A stretch of 64,000 nt of DNA from Clostridiales bacterium (GTDB lineage: Bacteria; Bacillota; Clostridia; Oscillospirales; Oscillospiraceae): NCBI GenBank assembly GCA_902362775.1, contig CABIXV010000002.1, positions 125,679 to 189,678 of the forward strand, read 5' to 3'. Below the pieces are notes generated by a model. It saw only the letters and a program-made list of their open reading frames with translations. It ran no database searches and was not told the origin of the DNA. Shown here in pieces: positions 1 to 6,820 of the stretch. The translations under genes and the position numbers were made by a program. Every line of letters starts with the position of its first letter. Within the stretch, counting starts at the first letter, position 1.

Positions 1-1328
1 GTGCCGCTGGTCTGGCCGCCCAGAGCCGCCTGGTTGCCATCGCCGTCGGCGGTACCGTTCTCAATGCGCCACTCCAGCGTGACTTTCTTGCCTTCGGGCA
101 CCGCATGGTTCAGGGAAACGGACAGCTTCGTGGGCTCGTTGGGCTTCATCGTAATGGCGTCGGGTACAACGACCCGCTGGCTCTGGTTCATCCCGGAGGG
201 GAAGGTCAGGTTGTCCGCGCCCTGGGTGTTATAGAGCTGGATGCCGTTGGCCTGGAGCTGCTGGTACAGGTCGTACAGGCTGCCCAGCTCCTCCTCCGTC
301 CACTCCACGCCCCCCTCGGGGAAATAGGTGGACTGGATGCGCTCCACTTCCTTCTGAATGTCCATCATGGTCTTGAAGTCGGCCATGGTGACGGGGGTCC
401 CGTCCACCCGGATGACCATGTCGGGGTCGTAGTTCCCGCTCTCCAGCATGGACAGCAGCTCGGTCAGGTCGGTCCTGCGCTCCCCGCCGGGCAGGGTCAG
501 GCCCCAGCCGGCGGCGCAGCCGGTATCGGTCAACAGGCCGTATTGGTCCAGAAAGGCGACGGTCTCCAACACCTCGCCGCTGTCCACCGTCTGCCCCAGC
601 ACCGTCACCACCGGGGCGGCGGACGCCTGGGCGGACGCGCCCACGCCGAAGAAGCGCCCGACGGACGCAAGAAGCCCGCCGGACTGCTCCGGTGTCCCGG
701 CCCCGCCGCCCTGGGGCAGTTCCGGGGTCTCAGACTCCGGCTCCTCCGGGGTCTCGGTCTCCTCGGAGCTCTCCGGCTCCTGGGGCTGTTCCGGCTCCTC
801 CTGGTCCTCCGGCTCCGCGGGGGTCTCCTCCTCCGGGATCTCTGGGGCTTGCCAGCTGTCCAGGGCCGCCGCCAGCTCCGCCGGGGCCACGTCCTGACCG
901 TCCACCTGGAGCTGCCAGTGGGTAACAGGGGTATTGTCTGCCAGCAGGCCCAGCGTTTCCAGGCCGTCCAGCGCCTGTTTCAGCTCTGCCAGGTCGCAGG
1001 GGCGGCTGTTCACCGTCACATCGCCGCCGGACAGCGCCCGGGCCTCCGCGATGGTCAGGGGGCGGCTCTCCTCCTGAATGGTGATTTCACCGCTCCAGTC
1101 GGTGAGCACGTTGCCGTCCTCGTCGATGAGGCCGTATTGCCGCAGCAGCTCCATGGCCTCCTTAGCGGTCTTTTCGTCTCCCCAGAACTCGGTCAGCCTT
1201 TGCAGGATCTCCTTGTTCTGGTCGGGCGTGTTGTCCCACAGGGCCGCATAGGCCGCCGTGGGCAGGGCGGCGATGAGCATGACAGCCGTCATAACTCCCG
1301 CCAGCCAGCGTTTCCATTTTCTTCTCAT
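1..1328 (-). CDS. Secreted cell-surface protein, 5' part only (runs off the left edge)
   Basis: The reading frame is open from the ATG at 1328 to the window edge (about 442 codons), so the C-terminus is missing. The N-terminus is a classical signal peptide: basic MRRKWKRW, a hydrophobic core, and a likely AYA cleavage site near residue 28. The mature part has acidic alpha-helical stretches, then a long Pro/Glu linker (EEPEQPQEPESSEETETPEEPESE type) and later a segment resembling beta-sandwich adhesin modules (KLSVSLNHAVPEGKKVTLEW). Known families with this layout are exported wall or S-layer-associated proteins of Clostridia. No catalytic motif was recognised. It is divergent from the sensor kinase at 1629 across about 300 bp. 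Confidence 0.7.
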   Translation of the reverse strand, partial: MRRKWKRWLAGVMTAVMLIAALPTAAYAALWDNTPDQNKEILQRLTEFWGDEKTAKEAMELLRQYGLIDEDGNVLTDWSGEITIQEESRPLTIAEARALSGGDVTVNSRPCDLAELKQALDGLETLGLLADNTPVTHWQLQVDGQDVAPAELAAALDSWQAPEIPEEETPAEPEDQEEPEQPQEPESSEETETPEEPESETPELPQGGGAGTPEQSGGLLASVGRFFGVGASAQASAAPVVTVLGQTVDSGEVLETVAFLDQYGLLTDTGCAAGWGLTLPGGERRTDLTELLSMLESGNYDPDMVIRVDGTPVTMADFKTMMDIQKEVERIQSTYFPEGGVEWTEEELGSLYDLYQQLQANGIQLYNTQGADNLTFPSGMNQSQRVVVPDAITMKPNEPTKLSVSLNHAVPEGKKVTLEWRIENGTADGDGNQAALGGQTSG

Positions 1329-1362
1329 AAATCCTTCCCCTCTCTTTGCCAGGAGGACCTCA

Positions 1363-1404
1363 CAGTGGATGGGAACCCATCCACTGCAAGGGGGTACCCC
1401 CTTG
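1363..1404. repeat. Two adjacent hairpin-forming palindromes
   Basis: CAGTGGATGG...CCATCCACTG (1363-1386) is followed directly by CAAGGGGGTACCCCCTTG (1387-1404). Both are near-perfect palindromes in the 300-bp gap between divergent genes. There is no T-run, so neither is a standard terminator. A dispersed intergenic repeat or an operator are both possible. A TATAAT box lies at 1485-1490 without a convincing -35; TTGACG at 1563-1568 with TACTCT 17 bp later is a weak promoter candidate for the kinase gene. Confidence 0.45.
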
Positions 1405-1628
1405 CAATTCTTCTTTGCGCGCCCCGCGGCCAAAGGTGTTTTTCCCTCCGCCCGGCGCGGCGCACAGAACCTTACGCCTACCACTATAATGAAAATTTTT
1501 ACCTTTTCAATAGCAAACGCAAAGGTGGTTCAAAATGGCGTAAACTTGGTAAGCTCGAGGGCTTGACGGGAGGAAAATTCCCCGTTACTCTTAAAATAGA
1601 ACGGATTTTGCATCGGAGGTCGATCCGA

Positions 1629-3530
1629 ATGAAACGATGGCTTTTGAGAGGGGGCGCTGCCGCCGCCGTCCTGCTCCTGTGCGGCGTGTTCGCTGCCGCT
1701 CTGCTGTTTTACACCCGGCCCATGACAGAGCAGACCTATGACCTGTCCGTGGGGACCGTCCAGTGGGAGGTCTTTACCCAGGAGGGCGAGACCCGCGCGG
1801 CGCTTCTGCCGGACGGGGACATCGGCTATACGGGTCTCTCCGCGCCGGGGCAGACTTTTTACTTTTCCCGGATGTTGACCGAGGAGGTGGACAGCCCCGT
1901 TTTGTCTCTGGACACAGTCAACCGCAGTGTGGCGGTGTTTCTGGACGGGAAGCGCCTTTACACCGACTGCCCGGAGCAGTCCGGCGGGGTGGGAGAGCTG
2001 ACGCTCCCCATGCTGGGCTGGGACCGGATGAAGCCGGTGGAGATCTCCCTGCCCCCGGACTATCTGGGCAGGACCCTGACCATCGCACAGTCCACCGGCC
2101 TGGGGGAAAAGCAGATCCCGGAGATGGAACCCACCGTCTACCCCTGCGCAGTGACGATGAGCTGCGGCTACGCCTATGAGAGCGGCATTATTGCGGAGAG
2201 TTTCAAGACCGCCATCCCCGCGGCCCTCTGCTTTGTGCTGGGGCTTCTGCTCTCCGCCGCCTTTTTGTGGCAGGGCTTTCGCGGCCGTTGGGACATTGGA
2301 CTTCTCATTTTCTCTTTCGCCGCCTTCTTCCTCATGCTGGTCCCCCTGGGCGGCGTCAGCTTTTTCAGCCGCTATCTTCCATATCCAAACGCGGATCTGA
2401 ACGCCCTGAGCCGGGCCCTGTGTCTGACCGCCCTGCTGGTCTTCCTGGGGAGCCGGGGCGTTGGACGGCTGCGCTGGGCGCTGTGGTGCGCGGCGGCGCT
2501 CCACGGCCTGACCGCCCTGCTGGGACGCTCCGCCGCAGCGTCTCTGCTGACTACCGGGTCGGAGTATGCGGGTCTGCTGGGCCTGCTGGCCGCCGCAGTC
2601 CTGGCCGTGGTCTGGATGCGGCGGGGAAACCGCTTCTATCGCCTGTTCACGCCGCTGCTTTTGGCCGCACTGGGGCTGGGGCTTGCGACTTGCGGCGTCC
2701 ATGCTCTGGCCGATCCCCAGTGGGGACGCGAACTGATGGTCCATCTCCGAACCAACTTCCAAAACGGTCTGCCCCGCTTCCTGCTGTGGCCGTGGTCCGC
2801 GCTGACCATGGCCGCCGGCATCCTGGCCGCATTCATTGACCTGTTCCGGCGGGAGGCCCAGCGCCGTGCGGAGGAGCGGCTCCTCCTCCAGCGCGGGGAG
2901 CTGATCAGGGAAAACTATGAAAATCTTCGGAAGCATAATAAGGAGGTCCAGACCCTTCGCCACGACCTGCGACACCATGTCACCGCCCTCCAGGGCCTGT
3001 GCCGGGAGGGAGATATGGAGGAAATTCAGAGGTACCTGGAGTCCCTCTCCCAGCGGCCCGAGCTGAACCACGTCAGCGGCTATACTGTCCATCCGGCGGT
3101 GGACGCTGTTCTGACAGCTATGCTGGCCCGTGGTTCCGAGGCGGGGGTCCGTACCGAGGCAAAGGTGGAACTGCCGCCTGAGCTTCCGATCCCCAACAGC
3201 GACCTGTGCCCCCTGCTGATGAACCTGCTGGAAAATGCCCTGGAGGCCAACGAAAAAGCCCCGGAGTGGGCGGACAAGTGGCTCCGGGTGACCATGCATA
3301 TCCGGGGCGAGTACCTGTATGTAGGGGTGGAGAACGCCCGGTTCGCCCCGGTGGACTTCGACCCGGAGGAGGGGCTGTACCGTTCCACCAAGCCCGACAC
3401 CCTCCACGGTATGGGACTCAAGTCCGCCCGGGCCACCGCCCGGAAGTACCACAGCGAACTGGTCCTGAAGGCCGCCGATGACGCCTTTTCCGCCAGCACC
3501 GCCCTGCGGCTCCCCAAAACGGAAGCATAG
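1629..3530 (+). CDS. GHKL-type sensor histidine kinase
   Basis: This 633-residue membrane kinase starts at the ATG 9 nt after GGAGG (1615-1619). It has one N-terminal membrane segment (about residues 7-28), an extracellular region to about residue 190, then a block of about six hydrophobic segments (to about residue 410). A helical linker leads to LRHDLRHH, with His445 the likely phosphorylated residue, and a GHKL ATPase with the N-box ENALEAN and the G-box GMGLKSARATA. This arrangement matches kinases that partner LytTR regulators (AgrC/LytS/NatK type). The convergent LytTR regulator at 3569 is the obvious partner. The signal is unknown; the extracellular part resembles 7TMR-DISM-type sensor regions only loosely. 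Confidence 0.88.
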   Translation: MKRWLLRGGAAAAVLLLCGVFAAALLFYTRPMTEQTYDLSVGTVQWEVFTQEGETRAALLPDGDIGYTGLSAPGQTFYFSRMLTEEVDSPVLSLDTVNRSVAVFLDGKRLYTDCPEQSGGVGELTLPMLGWDRMKPVEISLPPDYLGRTLTIAQSTGLGEKQIPEMEPTVYPCAVTMSCGYAYESGIIAESFKTAIPAALCFVLGLLLSAAFLWQGFRGRWDIGLLIFSFAAFFLMLVPLGGVSFFSRYLPYPNADLNALSRALCLTALLVFLGSRGVGRLRWALWCAAALHGLTALLGRSAAASLLTTGSEYAGLLGLLAAAVLAVVWMRRGNRFYRLFTPLLLAALGLGLATCGVHALADPQWGRELMVHLRTNFQNGLPRFLLWPWSALTMAAGILAAFIDLFRREAQRRAEERLLLQRGELIRENYENLRKHNKEVQTLRHDLRHHVTALQGLCREGDMEEIQRYLESLSQRPELNHVSGYTVHPAVDAVLTAMLARGSEAGVRTEAKVELPPELPIPNSDLCPLLMNLLENALEANEKAPEWADKWLRVTMHIRGEYLYVGVENARFAPVDFDPEEGLYRSTKPDTLHGMGLKSARATARKYHSELVLKAADDAFSASTALRLPKTEA

Positions 3531-3570
3531 AAAAACTCCGCTGTTCCACTCAGAGAACAGCGGAGTTTTT
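3531..3570. terminator. Bidirectional intrinsic terminator
   Basis: AAAAACTCCGCTGTTC (3531-3546) pairs perfectly with GAACAGCGGAGTTTTT (3555-3570) around an 8-nt loop. The A and T tracts on either side let it act for both convergent genes, and it overlaps the stop codon of the response regulator. Confidence 0.92.
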
Positions 3571-4282
3571 ATTTCAGGGATTCCACATAGCGGGCCATGA
3601 AGTCTTGGTAATACCGGCGGCTGACCGGGATGGACTCTCCTGTGTCCAAGGTCAGGGTATCCCGATCCACCCGCGTCACATGGGAAAGATTCACCAGATA
3701 GCTGAAATGACTCAGGCAGAAGCCCTGCTTTTGAAAGTCCTCTTTCAGCTTGGATAAAGGGACGGCGTGCTCGATCCGCTCCCCTCTGGTATGGACCGCG
3801 GTCTTTCGCCCGGAGGTCTCCAGATAAGCGATCTCGTCCAGGGAGATGGCCCGGCCGCCCACGCGCAGCACCGGGCGCTTTTTCCGCTCCTGCCGCTGCT
3901 GCCAGTCCCAGTCCAGAGCGGCGGACAGGCGCGCCTCATCCACCGGCTTGAGCAGGTATTCCAGCGGATAGGTGGGAAAGCTGTCCAGCGCAAAGCCGGG
4001 GTGGTCCGTGATGTAGATGATGGAGGCTTTGACCTGATGCTCCCGGAGAAAGCGGGCCAGTTCCACGCCGTTATCCCCCTCCAGCTGGATGTCCAGCAGC
4101 AGGAGCTGATAAGCGCCCGGATCCTTCGCCAGCCGCTCCATGAGCGGCTGGGCGGCATGGAACACGTCTATGTCGTAGTCCCGCCCCTGGGCACGGCCTT
4201 TTCCCTCCAGCACATGGCAGGCGGCTGTTTTATTTTGTTCTGCGGTGCGCGGGTCATCTTCGCAAACGGCGATGCGGTACAT
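3569..4282 (-). CDS. LytTR-family response regulator
   Basis: A DNA-binding response regulator of 237 residues. The receiver domain (about 1-125) shows the acidic cluster CEDD (8-10), the phospho-acceptor Asp64 in LLLDIQLEG and Lys112 in LLKPVDEA. A LytTR domain follows (about 137-235), with VGGRAISLDEIAYLET, the FCLSHFSYLVNLSHV stretch and SIPVSRRYYQDF. The ATG at 4282 is chosen because MYRIAVCEDD is the canonical N-terminus and GAGGTGAG lies just upstream; the frame stays open further 5' but that extension is not family-like. LytTR proteins usually bind paired direct repeats upstream of peptide, bacteriocin or surface genes. It is probably phosphorylated by the kinase at 1629. Confidence 0.92.
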   Translation of the reverse strand: MYRIAVCEDDPRTAEQNKTAACHVLEGKGRAQGRDYDIDVFHAAQPLMERLAKDPGAYQLLLLDIQLEGDNGVELARFLREHQVKASIIYITDHPGFALDSFPTYPLEYLLKPVDEARLSAALDWDWQQRQERKKRPVLRVGGRAISLDEIAYLETSGRKTAVHTRGERIEHAVPLSKLKEDFQKQGFCLSHFSYLVNLSHVTRVDRDTLTLDTGESIPVSRRYYQDFMARYVESLK

Positions 4283-4316
4283 GAGCTCACCTCTGGGTAT
4301 GTGGATTTTCACCGTC

Positions 4317-4345
4317 ATTATACCATGCCTGTTTCCCCATGACCA
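4317..4345 (-). promoter_or_regulatory. Sigma-A-like promoter for the LytTR regulator
   Basis: On the minus strand, TGGTCA (4345-4340) lies exactly 17 nt before a perfect TATAAT (4322-4317), about 35 nt upstream of the regulator's ATG. The rest of 4346-4657 shows no convincing gene or structured element. Confidence 0.6.
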
Positions 4346-4657
4346 GCTATGTGGGATGCCTTTTTCATACTTGAGGCAGTTCCGATTGTTTTTTTGTTTC
4401 ATGTTCCGCAAATTCTGATCCGTGGGTTGAGGCAAAACGCCCCCGCCCTTTGTCGTTCCCATGCGGTACCTGTAAAGGGCGCAGGGTGTTTTTGACCACA
4501 GTTTTAGCCACAGTGCGGTGTGGAATACATGGAAACAGTGGCTTTAGAGAGTGACGGAAAGCAAACGAAACGGAGCGGAAACGGCACAAAACAAACGGAA
4601 ATTATATAAAAAACCTTTTCTTACCTCTTTGACTATGGCGATATAGTTTTGAAGCAC

Positions 4658-5037
4658 TCACGGCTCCGTGTCGTAGGGCCAAGTGTTATGCCGCCGAACT
4701 CGTAGATGCCGGTATAGCCCAGGTCCACCAGAGCCTCGGAAGCCGTCCTGCTCCGGTTTCCGCTACGGCAGTAGACCAGGACCGTATCGTCTTTTTCCGG
4801 AATGACCGCGGCGGTGGTGTCCTCATCAATCGAGCCCACCGGCAGCAACACCGCTCCGGGGATGTGGCCGCTGTCATACTCGTCCTGCTCTCACACGTCC
4901 AGGACGATGACCTCTTGCGTGTCCATTATCTCCTTGGCGGTCTCCTGGTCGATTTGCTGGTAGGAGGTGTCGCTTTCACCTCCGCCGTAGCCGGTCAGCA
5001 GTATGAACGAAAGCACAAAAGGGGAAATTCGTTTCAT
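4658..5037 (-). pseudogene. Rhodanese-like lipoprotein, inactivated by several lesions
   Basis: The reconstructed product runs MKRISPFVLSFILLTGYGGG..., then EVIVLDV-stop-EQDEYDSGHIPGA, LVYCRSGNRSRTASEAL with the rhodanese catalytic Cys, and YEFGGI. Three lesions are visible. An in-frame TGA stands where the family has Arg (LDVREQDEYDSGHIPGA), consistent with CGA to TGA. The lipobox-like LLTG is followed by Tyr instead of Cys. One base appears lost after YEFGGI: restoring it gives NTWPYDTEP and a stop at 4658. Rhodaneses transfer sulfane sulfur; this copy cannot yield the full protein. Its ATG overlaps the stop of the SGNH remnant (ATGA), so the two were probably cotranscribed. Confidence 0.85.
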
Positions 5038-5376
5038 CTCAGCACCTCCAGAAGCCCGGCGGCGAAGGCCCGGTGGCCCGCCTCGGTGAAGTGGACGCCG
5101 TCATAGGCCAGGGAGACGCCCCATGCCCCGGCGTCGGCAAAGCGGACGCCCATGCGCTCCGCCAGTTCTTTGCAGAGCTGGGCGAAGGTACGGGAGTTTT
5201 CGATGAGTCGTTCCTCTGGCACCCAGGCACCCAGGGCCATGGGCGGCGGGTCAATGAGCAGCACCCTGTCCCGCGCCAGAGTCAGGCCAGCGATTGTCCG
5301 CATCGTACCGCCCGCCGAGGTAGCTCCGCGGGTCGTAGCCGTAGGTGTTGGAGTCGCCGAAGCAGATGATGTTCAC
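5034..5376 (-). pseudogene. SGNH/GDSL hydrolase, internally deleted and frameshifted
   Basis: A GTG at 5376, after GGAGAGGAGCTCCT, opens the frame MNIICFGDSNTYGYDPRSYLGG, which contains the GDSN nucleophile block I of SGNH esterases. The frame then changes near 5295 and continues as DRVLLIDPPPMALGAW ... DGVHFTEAGHRAFAAGLLEVL, which holds the C-terminal DGVHFTEAGH catalytic Asp-His block V. The middle of the enzyme (roughly 100 residues in relatives) is missing and the two halves are out of frame. An esterase or lipase role is known for the family; this copy should be inactive. Confidence 0.82.
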
Positions 5377-5424
5377 AGGAGCTCCTCTCCTTCCATATTC
5401 TAATCTGTTATCCCGCAGCAAACC

Positions 5425-6795
5425 TCAGATAGATGGGTCTGCTCCAAACCAGGTCTGGACATCTGTTTCCTCCGTGCATGTATTGATCCAGCAGACGCCA
5501 AACCGGTAGGTATGGGTCCTTGTAGATGGGAAAATTAAGACTTCAATTCCGTTATCGTCCCACTGTCCATCAAAGTCAAGCCCGTACTCTTCCATCTCGC
5601 CAAAAGCCGCATAGCAGCCCAGGGTGATCTTCCCGCCATTGCGGTAAAACGACAGTGCCTCCAGCATCTCACCCGGTTCAAGTTCCCCTGGCGCACCCTC
5701 CCCTGACAGCTCCAGTTTCAGAGAGTGGTATTTCCCATCCTGCTGCACTTCCACTCCTATGCGATATGTGCCATCTACATCGGGGAAGGGCCCCTCGCTC
5801 GGTTCATGCACCTCATAGGGAAAGCAAATCGGTTTGCCGTCCAGTTTGACCCGGATCTTCCCAAAGGGCGTGTCCAGTTCTATGGCCGAGTTTTCGTAGT
5901 CTACGCTCTCCAGGAGAGCCCGAGGGATCAGGGCGTCAGAAGCCAACTCCCTTCTGCTCCTGCTGTGACGGGAGCGCTTCGTCCCCTCATCCAGCCGCCC
6001 CTCATCCCAATCCTCCGGCTCAGAGAGCTTCTCCAGGATATATTTGGTCCTCTCCACGGGGAAGGACACCTGATCCTCCGGGTAAAACCCTATCTCCACC
6101 ACCTTTGCCACCGAGCGGCGGTTTTCCTTCCCCGCCGGGACCAAAACAAAGTCGCCCACGGCGATCTCTTCATCATCGGAGATGTAGTGATACCGCCTGC
6201 CGTCCTCCTCAAATTCCACAGCGCAGTACATCAGATCCGAGGTGCGGCGCCGTGCCCTTCCGTAGACGGCGGGGTCTAACAGTTCCCCCATTCCATGGAT
6301 TTCAAATAGAAATGACAGCTCACTTACAAATTCTCCCCAGCTCCCCGGCAGGGCCTTTTTGTCATAGCTCCCCCGGAGGATGCGCTGCGGCCGGTGCCTG
6401 AAGTCCACGGTGATGGTATAGCCCCGGGTATCCAAGGGGTCATCCACCACATCCTCCGGGTTCCCCTCGATCTCGCCGAAGATCACATCCGGCTCCAGGG
6501 CGTCCAGCAACTCGGCCACATCTCCCGATTGCAGCTTCTGGGAGAAGGTAAAGCCGGCACTGCTGTCCTGAAGGTACTCCGCTGTGCGGGAGGCCCGGTC
6601 CACCACCAGCCGCTCCGTCAGGGACCAGTCCCTGTGTACCACATCGTCCGAATTGGGGGCTTTTGCCCTGGTCCGGCACGCATGGTGATAGTCCACCGTC
6701 ACCCGCTCCACTCGGTCGGGGTCGCCATCGAAGGCAAAGAACTCGTCCATGCCCAGTGTGTCCCGGTTCCGGTCGGAGGAAGATAGGCTCATCAT
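5425..6795 (-). CDS. Conserved multi-part protein of unknown function
   Basis: An acidic soluble protein of 456 residues that I do not recognise as a whole. The start MMSLSSSD at 6795 is preferred because AGGAGG lies 7 nt upstream; a longer frame overlaps the helicase gene. Three parts are discernible: an N-terminal region (YTITVDFRHRPQRILRGSYDKKALPGSW), a compact middle module (YHYISDDEEIAVGDFVLVPAGKENR followed by AKVVEIGFYPEDQVSFP) and a beta-rich C-terminal part (NGGKITLGCYAAFGEMEEYGLDF). The middle module resembles small stand-alone proteins seen in clostridial genomes. It sits 25 nt after the SF1 helicase gene, so it is probably in that operon. A role as an immunity or accessory protein is possible but unsupported. 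Confidence 0.6.
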   Translation of the reverse strand: MMSLSSSDRNRDTLGMDEFFAFDGDPDRVERVTVDYHHACRTRAKAPNSDDVVHRDWSLTERLVVDRASRTAEYLQDSSAGFTFSQKLQSGDVAELLDALEPDVIFGEIEGNPEDVVDDPLDTRGYTITVDFRHRPQRILRGSYDKKALPGSWGEFVSELSFLFEIHGMGELLDPAVYGRARRRTSDLMYCAVEFEEDGRRYHYISDDEEIAVGDFVLVPAGKENRRSVAKVVEIGFYPEDQVSFPVERTKYILEKLSEPEDWDEGRLDEGTKRSRHSRSRRELASDALIPRALLESVDYENSAIELDTPFGKIRVKLDGKPICFPYEVHEPSEGPFPDVDGTYRIGVEVQQDGKYHSLKLELSGEGAPGELEPGEMLEALSFYRNGGKITLGCYAAFGEMEEYGLDFDGQWDDNGIEVLIFPSTRTHTYRFGVCWINTCTEETDVQTWFGADPSI

Positions 6796-6820
6796 GGGTT
6801 TCCTCCTCTCTGCGTATTCT

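Noticed and set aside
105..1628. Long plus-strand open frame ahead of the kinase
   Set aside because: It is antisense to the secreted protein gene and lacks protein-like composition; the kinase starts at the ATG after GGAGG at 1629.
1530..3452. 640-codon minus-strand open frame opposite the kinase
   Set aside because: It mirrors the kinase codon bias in a GC-rich gene; its translation is rich in Gln/Gly/His without any domain.
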